From: CAYYNP01 sp964472545
GTDB taxonomy: Bacteria > Planctomycetota > Planctomycetia > Pirellulales > Thermoguttaceae
Assembly: GCA_964472545.1 (NCBI GenBank)
Contig: CAYYNP010000087.1
Location: forward strand, 1-32,210
Length of the DNA stretch: 32,210 nucleotides
Reading direction: 5' to 3'
Below are positions 1 to 7,011 of this stretch, one piece after another (the stretch's first letter is position 1; each line of letters opens with the position of its first letter). The position numbers and the translations under genes are program-made. The notes under the pieces are model-generated. The model saw only the letters and a list, made by a program, of their open reading frames with translations. It did no database searches and was not told the origin of the DNA.

Positions 1-696
1 CTGTTGCTTAGCTGGACCACGGTTTTGTGCCAAACCCGTTGAAACAAAACAACCTTTCGTGTGATATGGCAACGCTGCACCTGGACCCAGGTACGCACCA
101 ATCGCCCACATAGTGGGATCAAGTCCGGCATATCTCTCCGGGCTGTTGTCTAGAGCATACAGGTCTCCATCCACGTAAATCTTGCGTCGAAATGAGCCTG
201 GCTCGTTTTGCACATACACGACGTGATGCCACGTGTTGTCAGTCACGGCTATCGACGAGTGGATTCCACCACCGGCGGGAAGGTACTGGTCAAAACTCAC
301 CACCCCGTCGCCGTCGCTGATAAGGAAGAAGTTCTTTGAATGTCCTCGCTCAAACTCGCCGTAAAGGCCGCCCATATTTGCCGGAGCGACTTGTCCCTTC
401 GGTATCTTCACCCAGGCAGCAATCGTGAAGACGGTCGAGTCGGTCTGACCCTCGGGCATGTTGGACGACGACAGAGCCACGTAATCATCCACCCCATCTA
501 ACCCGAGTACCATTCCTCTGGAATCAGGGATGATTATGGCTCCGCCGACCAGCAAACCGTCATTTCCTCCCGTCACGTCCGACGCATCCACGTCAAACGG
601 ATAATGATGCGTCGGCGTGGGCATAATCGTGTCCGCCGAAACGTGGGGTACGCAGACCGCCAAAACGGACGCCGCAAACGTGATGGGCCGGAACAT
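1..696 (-). CDS. Secreted LamG-like (concanavalin A-like lectin) protein, 3' end outside window
   Basis: The frame is open from an ATG at 696 to the window edge, giving 232 residues without a stop, so the C-terminus is missing. An excellent Shine-Dalgarno AGGAGG lies about 9 bases upstream of this ATG. Residues 1-21 look like a signal peptide (MFRPITFAASVLAVCVPHVSA), predicting export. The rest reads as a LamG/Laminin_G_3 jelly-roll: HHYPFDVDASD near the start, GVDDYVAL, FTIAAWVKIP, then NTWHHVVYVQ and KIYVDGDLY, the usual order of strands in this fold. Such domains bind glycans or proteins on the cell surface or outside the cell; ligand and role cannot be read here. A C-terminal PEP-CTERM-type sorting signal is possible but would lie outside the window. 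The fold is fairly certain, the function unknown. Confidence 0.8.
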   Translation of the reverse strand, partial: MFRPITFAASVLAVCVPHVSADTIMPTPTHHYPFDVDASDVTGGNDGLLVGGAIIIPDSRGMVLGLDGVDDYVALSSSNMPEGQTDSTVFTIAAWVKIPKGQVAPANMGGLYGEFERGHSKNFFLISDGDGVVSFDQYLPAGGGIHSSIAVTDNTWHHVVYVQNEPGSFRRKIYVDGDLYALDNSPERYAGLDPTMWAIGAYLGPGAALPYHTKGCFVSTGLAQNRGPAKQQ

Positions 697-1058
697 CGTT
701 GTGCCTCCTTCGTGAAGTAACCTCTGGGCAAATACGGTATGTGCAGACGGATCGTCTCCGCCTTGGGAAACTTGGAATCCGACCCACGCAAGTGAGTCTT
801 CGTGTAGAGTGCATCCCTAGAATTGCCACCGAGATGACGCGATCAGACCGGGATGCTCAGTCGCTGCCGCCGTTTTCGGGTGATGGTGCCTTTTTGCAGT
901 CGCAAATCCGCTGGATCGAAAGGCCACCCCCCAGTATGTGCTTCCCGATCCGGGCAAGTCAAGCGAAATCGAGGCCCGTTGGCTGGAATCCAAGAAAACC
1001 CCTCCAGGGAGTTATTGCGTCGCCATCTTGTCTGCGTGCAGACTTCGGACACAATCAA
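697..1058. other. Intergenic stretch without a convincing gene
   Basis: Several open frames cross this stretch on both strands, but none has a ribosome binding site, plausible protein composition or family resemblance. It must hold the promoter of the minus-strand LamG gene, but I see no clear -35/-10 pair. It ends at the palindromic repeat beginning at 1059. Confidence 0.5.
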
Positions 1059-1144
1059 GTAGGGTGCGTCTCGACGCACCACCGAACTCATGGTGCGTCC
1101 AGACGTACCCTACGGGGCTCATGGTGCGTCGAGACGCACCCTAC
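1059..1144. repeat. Palindromic repeat, GTAGGGTGCGT family, three units
   Basis: Three related units are visible. Unit one (1059-1081) begins GTAGGGTGCGTCTCGACGCA. Units two (1089-1113) and three (1120-1144) are inverted copies ending in CCCTAC. The reverse complement of unit three matches unit one perfectly over at least 22 bases; unit two carries small differences. Each unit also has an internal GTGCGTC/GACGCAC palindrome, so RNA from either strand would fold. A related element lies at 1523-1579. This resembles REP/BIME-type dispersed elements. Confidence 0.85.
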
Positions 1145-1162
1145 ACTGCCTGGGAGATAACC

Positions 1163-1468
1163 ATGGTGTTACTTGAATTCAGCATGTTTCCCCTCGACAA
1201 AGGGGAGAGCCTCAGTCCGTTCGTCGCCCGCAGCCTCGATATCATCGACCGTAGCGGGCTCGACTATCGGTGCCACGCGATGGGGACAATCCTCGAAGGC
1301 GAGTTCGACGAGGTGATGGACGTCGTCCGCCAGTGCTTCGAGCGGATGAGCGAAGATTGCGATCGGGTCGAGTGCTCGATCAAGCTGGACTATCGCAAGG
1401 GACATCGAGGCCGTTTGGAGTCGAAGGTGGCTAGCGTCGAAGAGAAGCTGGGCCGTTCGGTCAAATGA
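1163..1468 (+). CDS. MTH1187/YqgV-family thiamine-binding protein
   Basis: A 101-residue protein, the usual length for the MTH1187 (DUF77, Thiamine_BP) family. The family signature is recognisable: a short first strand (MVLLEFSMFPLDKGESLSPFVARSLD), then SGLDYRCHAMGTILEGEFDEVMDVVRQCFERM, and a final strand CSIKLDYRKG followed by the C-terminal helix SKVASVEEKLG. Family members have a ferredoxin-like fold, assemble into tetramers and bind thiamine or related molecules in the cytoplasm; they are often linked to thiamine salvage. No other thiamine gene is nearby. I chose the ATG at 1163 because GGGAG lies just upstream and the family begins with this strand; longer in-frame upstream sequence is repeat DNA. 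The gene sits between two palindromic repeats and is probably transcribed alone. Confidence 0.85.
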   Translation: MVLLEFSMFPLDKGESLSPFVARSLDIIDRSGLDYRCHAMGTILEGEFDEVMDVVRQCFERMSEDCDRVECSIKLDYRKGHRGRLESKVASVEEKLGRSVK

Positions 1469-1522
1469 CCGACGCGGCAGTGGTTTGGCGGCAACGTCGG
1501 CGCGGGCTATAATGGGCGGGAT

Positions 1523-1579
1523 GTAGGGTGCGTGAAACGCACCGCAACATACGATCATGGTGCGTTTCACGCACCCTAC
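1523..1579. repeat. Perfect inverted repeat of the GTAGGGTGCGT family
   Basis: The left arm 1523-1543 (GTAGGGTGCGTGAAACGCAC and one more base) is the exact reverse complement of the right arm ending at 1579, with a 12-base spacer. It shares its outer GTAGGGTGCGT with the repeat at 1059-1144 but has GAA where that one has CTCG in the inner palindrome. It ends 13 bases before the glcD start, so it would form a strong hairpin in the glcD leader or terminate transcription arriving from upstream. Confidence 0.85.
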
Positions 1580-1592
1580 AACCGAATCGATC

Positions 1593-3005
1593 ATGACCCG
1601 CACCCCCCTCGTTCGCGATCTCTGTAAGGCGATAGGCCGTAAGAACGTGCTTTCGGCCCCGTCGGAGTTGGAGGTCTACGATTGCGACGCCTTCACCGTC
1701 GAGCGACACCCCCCCGATGCGGTGGTCTTCCCGGAGACGGCCGAGCAGGTCGCCGAACTGGTCACGATCTGCGGCCGCCACGATGTGCCGATCGTTCCCC
1801 GAGCGGCCGGCACGAGCCTTTCCGGCGGCTGTATCCCGATCGGCGGCGGCGTGGTGGTGATGCTCTCGCGGATGAACCGCGTGCTGGAGGTGAGCGTCCG
1901 CGACCGTTACGCGGTGGTCGAGGCGGGCGTGTTGAACGTCCAACTCGCCCGAGCGTTGGGTGGCACGGGCTACCACTTCGCGCCGGATCCGTCGAGCCAG
2001 GGGGCCAGCACGATCGGCGGAAACGTGGCGACCAACGCCGGCGGACCGCACACGCTGAAATACGGCGTGACCGTCAACCACGTGCTGGGGCTCGAGGTCG
2101 TCGTCGGCGACGGGTCGGTGGTGCAGGTCGGCCCGGTGGAAGACCCGGCCGAGTTGGATCTGGCCGGGCTGCTGGTCGGCAGCGAAGGTACCTTGGGCAT
2201 CGTCACCAAGATTTGGACCCGCCTGACGCCCAACCCGCAGGACTATCGCACCATGCGGGCCGTGTTCGACACGGTCGATGCGGCCTGTCGCACGGTGAGC
2301 CGGATCATCGCCGCGGGCATCATCCCGGCCGCCATGGAGTTGATGGACCAGGCGATCATGACGGCCGTCGAGGAGGCGTTCCATTTTGGCTTCCCATTGG
2401 ATGCCGAGGCGATCTTGATCATCGAGATCGACGGCCCGGCGGTGGACCTCGACCGGCAGCAGGAGCAGATCGCCGAGTTCTGCCGCAACTGCGACGCCCG
2501 GGAGGTGTTGCAGGCGGCCAGTGCCGAAGAGCGGGCCCTGTTGTGGAAGTGCCGCAAGTCGGCCGCCGGGGCGTTGGGCCGGCTCAGTTCGAGCTACTTC
2601 ACCCAGGACGGCGTGGTGCCGCGAACGAAGCTGCCGGAACTGATCGCCGCGATCCTCGAGATCGCCGGGCGGCATCGCGTCCGCGTGGTCAACGTGGCCC
2701 ACGCCGGCGACGGCAACGTCCATCCGGTGATGTTGCTGGACGAGGACGACCGCGAACAGATCCAACGGGCGCTGGCGGCCGGGCGGGAACTGCTGACCGA
2801 GTGTATCCGTCTGGGCGGCAGCATCACGGCCGAACACGGCATCGGCGTGGAAAAGATCGAGCTGATGGACCAGCTCTTCACGCCGAACGACCTGCGGGCG
2901 ATGACCCACGTCCGCCAGGCCTTCGATCCGGGCGAGCGACTGAACCGAGGCAAAGTGCTGCCGGCCGTTTATGAAGAAGCAGCCATAGCCAAAGCCGAAC
3001 CCTAG
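1593..3005 (+). CDS. glcD: Glycolate oxidase subunit GlcD-like FAD-linked oxidase
   Basis: A 470-residue flavoprotein of the FAD-binding type 4 (PCMH/VAO) family. The N-terminal FAD domain shows PRAAGTSLSGGC and the FAD-binding stretch APDPSSQGASTIGGN with NAGGPHTLKYG. The C-terminal FAD-oxidase domain has HAGDGNVHP and AEHGIGVEK, which supply the metal and substrate histidines in this family. It oxidises a 2-hydroxy acid, glycolate or possibly D-lactate, passing electrons via the GlcF-like iron-sulfur subunit to the quinone pool. An ATG at 1557 is in frame but lies inside the palindromic repeat, so I take the ATG at 1593 (MTRTPLVRDLCKAIG), although its ribosome binding site is weak. GlcE follows after 10 bases. 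The family is certain; glycolate rather than lactate is inferred from the D-E-F gene order. Confidence 0.9.
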   Translation: MTRTPLVRDLCKAIGRKNVLSAPSELEVYDCDAFTVERHPPDAVVFPETAEQVAELVTICGRHDVPIVPRAAGTSLSGGCIPIGGGVVVMLSRMNRVLEVSVRDRYAVVEAGVLNVQLARALGGTGYHFAPDPSSQGASTIGGNVATNAGGPHTLKYGVTVNHVLGLEVVVGDGSVVQVGPVEDPAELDLAGLLVGSEGTLGIVTKIWTRLTPNPQDYRTMRAVFDTVDAACRTVSRIIAAGIIPAAMELMDQAIMTAVEEAFHFGFPLDAEAILIIEIDGPAVDLDRQQEQIAEFCRNCDAREVLQAASAEERALLWKCRKSAAGALGRLSSSYFTQDGVVPRTKLPELIAAILEIAGRHRVRVVNVAHAGDGNVHPVMLLDEDDREQIQRALAAGRELLTECIRLGGSITAEHGIGVEKIELMDQLFTPNDLRAMTHVRQAFDPGERLNRGKVLPAVYEEAAIAKAEP

Positions 3006-3015
3006 CAACGACGCG

Positions 3016-4269
3016 ATGTCCACCCAGATCCTGCCCTTGACCGAGACCGTGACACCGGCCGACGAGGCCGCCGTGGCCGAGCGTCTGTGGCAGGCCCACG
3101 CCGACGGCACGCCGGTCTATCCGATCGGCGGCGGGACGGCCTTGGACTACGGCGTGCGTCCCACGCGGCCGGGCCTGGGGCTCTCGCTGGCCGAAATGAA
3201 CCGCGTGGTCGACTACCCGGCCGACGACATGACGATCACGGTCGAGGCCGGCACGACGATCGCCAAGCTGGTCCGACGGCTGGCCGTCAAGCGACAGCGA
3301 TTGCCGGTCGACGTTCCCCACGCCGATCGGGCGACCGTCGGCGGCGCGGTGGCGGCCAATTCCAGTGGACCGCGGCGATATGCCCTGGGTACGCTGCGAG
3401 ACTACGTGATCGGGCTGCGGGCGGCCGACGGCCGCGGGACGCCGTTTTCCGGCGGCGGGCGGGTCGTCAAGAACGCCGCCGGCTACAACCTCTGCCGGTT
3501 GATGGTCGGCTCGCTGGGCACGCTGGGCGTCGTCACCGAGATCACGTTGATGGTGCGTCCGATGATCGAAACGTCCGCCATGCTGACGTGCACGGTGGCC
3601 GACTTCGAGGCGGCCGAAGAGCTGCTGGCGGCGTTGGTCCAAACGAAGACGGCGCCCGTGGCGATCGAGTTGCTGGCCGGGTCGGCCGGCAAAGACGCGC
3701 CCGGCCTGGCGTCGGCGGATGACGGCGGGGCCGCGCGGCTGCTGGTCGGCTTCGAGGGCAGCCGCATGGAAGTCGACTGGATGCTCGAACAACTCGGCCG
3801 GGAGTGGCAATCCGCCGGTGTCGCCTCGGCCACCACGATCGGCGCCGCGATGGTCGACGGGCTGTGGGCTTGGCTGACGGACTTTCCCGCCCAGATTCAG
3901 ATCAACGCGCTGCCGAGCGTGACCACCGGGCTGATCGAACAAGTGCTCGAGGCCGACCCGCAGGCTTCGATCCTGGCCCACGCCGGCAACGGCGTGATTC
4001 GCGCGGGGCTCTCGCCGCGCGGGCCGAAAGAGACGGCCGTGCTGATCCGCGAGCGTTTGCGTCCTGTCGTGGACGACGCCGGCGGACGAATGACCGTGCT
4101 TACGTACGGCGACGGCCTCGAATTGACGGCCGACGACGTCTGGGGGCGGCCGGGCGAAGGCGCCGCAGTGAGTCGTGCCATCAAAGACCGCTTCGATCCG
4201 GCCGGGATCCTCAACCCGGGCCGTTTCGCCTACGAGTATGCCGACGAGCTTGCCGATAGGGACTCATGA
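3016..4269 (+). CDS. glcE: Glycolate oxidase subunit GlcE-like FAD-binding protein
   Basis: A 417-residue second flavoprotein of the same FAD-binding type 4 family. It lacks the full catalytic C-terminal motifs of the first subunit. The FAD domain shows PIGGGTALDYG near the N-terminus, VEAGTTIAKL, and DVPHADRATVGGAVAANSSG, then GRVVKNAAGYNLCRLMVGSLGTLGVVTEIT, typical of GlcE. The C-terminus ends with RAIKDRFDPAGILNPGRF, the standard closing motif. It is probably the non-catalytic or electron-relay flavin subunit of the three-protein glycolate oxidase. The gene starts 10 bases after glcD stops and overlaps glcF by four bases (ATGA), so the three are almost surely translated from one message. 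Confidence 0.88.
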   Translation: MSTQILPLTETVTPADEAAVAERLWQAHADGTPVYPIGGGTALDYGVRPTRPGLGLSLAEMNRVVDYPADDMTITVEAGTTIAKLVRRLAVKRQRLPVDVPHADRATVGGAVAANSSGPRRYALGTLRDYVIGLRAADGRGTPFSGGGRVVKNAAGYNLCRLMVGSLGTLGVVTEITLMVRPMIETSAMLTCTVADFEAAEELLAALVQTKTAPVAIELLAGSAGKDAPGLASADDGGAARLLVGFEGSRMEVDWMLEQLGREWQSAGVASATTIGAAMVDGLWAWLTDFPAQIQINALPSVTTGLIEQVLEADPQASILAHAGNGVIRAGLSPRGPKETAVLIRERLRPVVDDAGGRMTVLTYGDGLELTADDVWGRPGEGAAVSRAIKDRFDPAGILNPGRFAYEYADELADRDS

Positions 4270-5606
4270 GTCAGATCTACGACCACAACCCGAACGGCCA
4301 ACACGGGCCCAATCCGGCGGCGGCGATCGATCCGGCGCTGTTTCGCAAGTGCGTGCATTGCGGCCTCTGTACGTCAACTTGCCCCACGTACACCGAGTTG
4401 GGCGACGAGAACGACGGGCCCCGCGGGCGGATTCAACTGATGCGGCTGGTGGCCGACGGGCGGGGGCAATTGACCGGCCGCATGCGGCGGCATCTCGAGC
4501 TGTGCCTCGATTGTCGTGCGTGCGAAACGGCCTGTCCGTCCGGGGTCGAGTACGGCCGGCTGATCGAACCATTCCGGCTGGCCGTCGAAGAGGCCGACGT
4601 TTCGATCGAGAAACGCTGGGACCTGTTCCGCGAGGTCGTCCTGTTGCGGCTATTCCCTTACGCCAGCCGCATGCGCCGGGCGCTGGCGCCGATGCGGCTG
4701 ATGCAGCGGCTGGGGCTCTATACGCTGGCCGAGAAGCTCGGGCTCTTCCGGCTGGTACCCGGCCGGATGGGGCGGATGGTCGGGCTGTTGCCGCGGCTGG
4801 GCAAGGCGGGGCCGAAATTGCCGAAGTTTTCGCCGGCCATCGGGCGCAAGCGGGCTCGCGTGGCGTTGTTTGTCGGATGCGTGGCCGACGTTATGTTTCG
4901 GCCCACGCATTGGGCCACCTTGCGCGCGCTGCAACGCAACGGCTGCGACGTCATCGTGCCCGACGAGCAGAGCTGCTGCGGGGCGATCCACTACCACGCC
5001 GGCGACAGCCGCGGCGCCCGAGGGCAGGCCGACCGCAACCTGGTGGCCTTCGAGCTCAACCGCTACGACGCGATCGTCGTCAATCACGCCGGCTGTGGGG
5101 CGATGCTCAAGGAATACGGCATGCACTGGCAGGACGGCTTGCAGCCGCATCGCCAGCAGTTCGCCGAAAAGGTTCGCGACGTACACGAGTTCCTCGACGA
5201 ACTCGGGGCCGTGCCGCCGCCGGGGCGCATCGAACAGACCGCCACCTATCACGACGCCTGCCATTTAGGCCATGCCCAATCGATCACCGCGCCCCCGCGG
5301 CGGTTGTTGGGGATGATCCCCGGCCTCGAGCTGCGGGAGTTGCCACAAACGGAGATCTGCTGCGGCTCGGCCGGCACCTACAACCTCAACGAAGCCGAGA
5401 TGTCCGATCGGCTGGCGAAGCGGAAGCTGGAAAACGTCTTACGCACCGACGTGAAGATCGTGCTGGCGGCCAACGCAGGGTGTCTGCTGCAAATCCAACG
5501 CGAGGTCCGCCGCAATGGCCATCCGCTGCTGGTGATGCACCCGATGGACCTGCTGGATCTGAGCTATCGCGAAGAGCAGCCTGCGGGCATTGGAGAGCAG
5601 GACTAG
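4266..5606 (+). CDS. glcF: Glycolate oxidase iron-sulfur subunit GlcF
   Basis: A 446-residue iron-sulfur protein. Two 4Fe-4S ferredoxin motifs occupy the N-terminus: CVHCGLCTSTCP at residues 29-40 and CLDCRACETACP about 50 residues later. Two CCG domains (DUF3483/heterodisulfide reductase type) follow: SCCGAIHYHAGD with NHAGCGAML, and YHDACHLGH with EICCGSAGTYN. This is the full set expected for GlcF, which carries electrons from the flavin subunits towards the membrane quinone pool. Start and glcE stop overlap as ATGA. Its length is slightly above the usual 400-430 residues. Together the genes would make glyoxylate from glycolate, a salvage step for phosphoglycolate or for externally supplied glycolate. 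Confidence 0.92.
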   Translation: MSQIYDHNPNGQHGPNPAAAIDPALFRKCVHCGLCTSTCPTYTELGDENDGPRGRIQLMRLVADGRGQLTGRMRRHLELCLDCRACETACPSGVEYGRLIEPFRLAVEEADVSIEKRWDLFREVVLLRLFPYASRMRRALAPMRLMQRLGLYTLAEKLGLFRLVPGRMGRMVGLLPRLGKAGPKLPKFSPAIGRKRARVALFVGCVADVMFRPTHWATLRALQRNGCDVIVPDEQSCCGAIHYHAGDSRGARGQADRNLVAFELNRYDAIVVNHAGCGAMLKEYGMHWQDGLQPHRQQFAEKVRDVHEFLDELGAVPPPGRIEQTATYHDACHLGHAQSITAPPRRLLGMIPGLELRELPQTEICCGSAGTYNLNEAEMSDRLAKRKLENVLRTDVKIVLAANAGCLLQIQREVRRNGHPLLVMHPMDLLDLSYREEQPAGIGEQD

Positions 5607-5924
5607 CGCGTGGGTGGCCCGGCCACTCGTGCGCAAAGGGCTTGCCATTCGCACAGACTTCGTTCGCAAGAGTGTCCGGGTGGCGCAGCCACAAGAGGCG
5701 CTGACGGCGGTGCGAATCCTCCTGTTGCTGCGCAACCCCGACGCTTTTCCGATAGAGCGAGAGAAGTGACAACGCCTGCTGCGGAAAAGCAGCGGGGCCA
5801 CCCAGTGTCACCGTTGTCGCCCGGGCGATTGGGTGTCTCGACAACGCCTAGGCCGTGTGGTACGCTGAGTCGGTTGTCGCACACGGTGAGACGGCGGCAC
5901 GGCAGCGCCGCGACGGAGGGTAAC
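5607..5924. other. Intergenic region with GGGTGGC/GCCACCC short palindromes
   Basis: No convincing gene is seen although one frame is open throughout; its translation is arginine- and proline-rich and lacks a family pattern. Short imperfect palindromes occur: GGGTGGCCCGGCCAC at 5612-5626, GGGTGGCGCAGCCAC at 5679-5693 and an inverted GGCCACCC at 5796-5803 followed by AGTGTC. They look like worn copies of a dispersed repeat and could end the glc transcript. Confidence 0.4.
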
Positions 5925-6698
5925 TTGGCAGCGGGATCTCGGGTTTCGTGGCGTCATTTCCAGAGGGCGGGGGCCGTCCTGGCCCGCCTCTTCGCTTCCC
6001 GTTGGGTCTACCTGTACATCTTCGTGGAGGTGATTGCGGCGTTGGCGGTCTCGGTGTTGCTGCGCAATTCGATCGCGCTGTTTACGCTGGATCCGCTGCT
6101 GTTCTTCCCCGTCTTCGCGCTGCACATCGCGCGCCGGCGGATCCTGCGCTTGTTCGCGGTTGCCAGCTTCTGGGGAATCTGGAGGTCGGTCCTGTTTGTC
6201 TCCGTGGTTTGGGCGTCGGGCGACCACTTCGACGGCTTTGTTTCGGGTGCGCCGGAGTACCACGAAGATACGCTCGGCTGGATTCAGACCGGCGAGGGGG
6301 CGATCGCCCATCCGGAGGTCTTCGCCTGGTCGCATTTGGCGGGCTTGGGGCGGGTGTCGACGTCGGCCGCCGGCTCGTGCGGTCTGACCACACTGATCGG
6401 TGGCTCGCGAGAACTGAATATCATGAACTTCCACGTGGCCAAACTGCTCCAACGCGCCCAGAACCGGCGGAGGATTCTGCTGTTCGGCTGGCCCGTCTGG
6501 TCTCTGCTGCGGGGTTGGGCCTACCTGTTCGTTATCGCGGGCACCGCCCCATTGTTCCTGGATATCGTCAAACGCCGCCGGCCCCAACCGCGTCTGGCGG
6601 CCTATTTCCTGGTCGGCGTGGCACTGTCGGGAGCGGACGTGGCGCTGAAAATCCTGCTGGCGCCGTACTGGCGGTGTCTTTTATCGGAGGCGCTATGA
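5925..6698 (+). CDS. Multi-pass membrane protein of unknown function
   Basis: A 257-residue protein if translation starts at the TTG at 5925, which has GGAGGG four bases upstream; a GTG at 5886 is an alternative. The open frame continues far upstream to 5610, but that part is arginine-rich and non-protein-like. About five hydrophobic segments are visible: WVYLYIFVEVIAALAVSVLL, DPLLFFPVFALHIA, FAVASFWGIWRSVLFVSVVW, WSLLRGWAYLFVIAGTAPLF, and AAYFLVGVALSGADVALKIL near the C-terminus. A soluble loop of about 80 residues between segments three and four contains SAAGSCGLTTLIGGSRELN. I do not recognise the family. Upstream lies the glc operon and downstream a tiny membrane-peptide gene, but nothing ties it to either functionally. 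It is real as a coding region by base composition and membrane pattern. Confidence 0.65.
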   Translation: MAAGSRVSWRHFQRAGAVLARLFASRWVYLYIFVEVIAALAVSVLLRNSIALFTLDPLLFFPVFALHIARRRILRLFAVASFWGIWRSVLFVSVVWASGDHFDGFVSGAPEYHEDTLGWIQTGEGAIAHPEVFAWSHLAGLGRVSTSAAGSCGLTTLIGGSRELNIMNFHVAKLLQRAQNRRRILLFGWPVWSLLRGWAYLFVIAGTAPLFLDIVKRRRPQPRLAAYFLVGVALSGADVALKILLAPYWRCLLSEAL

Positions 6699-6849
6699 CG
6701 TTACAATATAATCATCGTCGCACCGGCCGGCGTGCAACACCGGCAACGATCATCGGCCGAGAGAGCTTCGCGGCGGGTGCGAGACGTGGCGAGAGAGAAG
6801 TTATGAATCTTGTCGTGCCATTTGGGCACATGTCGTGGGAGGGAGTGAC

Positions 6850-6960
6850 ATGGCGGACGAAGGCGGCGGCGGCATTGCCGGAATTATCGGCACGATCGTG
6901 GTGATCGGCCTGTTGAACCTCCTTTCGCACTTGTTCGATTGGGGGTGGATCTTCTATTGA
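6850..6960 (+). CDS. 36-residue single-span membrane peptide
   Basis: A small open frame: MADEGGGGIAGIIGTIVVI then GLLNLLSHLFDWGWIFY and a TGA stop. A very strong purine-rich ribosome binding site (GGGAGGGAG) precedes the ATG by three to four bases, which is the main argument that it is translated. The peptide has a short acidic glycine-rich head, one hydrophobic helix of about 18 residues and an aromatic tail (WGWIFY), a pattern common in small integral membrane proteins. It lies about 150 bases after the multi-pass membrane protein, on the same strand, and could be its partner or accessory subunit. It ends close to the end of the convergent tubulin-like gene. Function is unknown. Confidence 0.55.
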   Translation: MADEGGGGIAGIIGTIVVIGLLNLLSHLFDWGWIFY

Positions 6961-7011
6961 TCCGCACGTATTGAGCGGCGCGTCGGGCGCAGGACGTGGC
7001 GATTCGGGGGC

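Noticed and set aside
1059..1144. CRISPR array
   Set aside because: The three units alternate in orientation and have 6-7 base spacers, so this is a palindromic repeat cluster and not a CRISPR.
1461..3110. 549-residue open frame antisense to glcD
   Set aside because: Its translation is rich in His, Arg, Asp and Gly with no family pattern, and it mirrors glcD codon by codon. High-GC genes often leave the opposite strand open.
2878..3981. 367-residue antisense frame over glcE
   Set aside because: Shadow of glcE; no start signal and no recognisable domain.
4175..5704. 509-residue plus-strand frame overlapping glcF
   Set aside because: Arg/Ala-rich translation in the alternative frame of glcF, which itself has complete 4Fe-4S and CCG motifs.
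5610..5924. N-terminal extension of the membrane protein
   Set aside because: Arg/Pro/Gly-rich and repeat-like, with a better ribosome binding site at the TTG at 5925.
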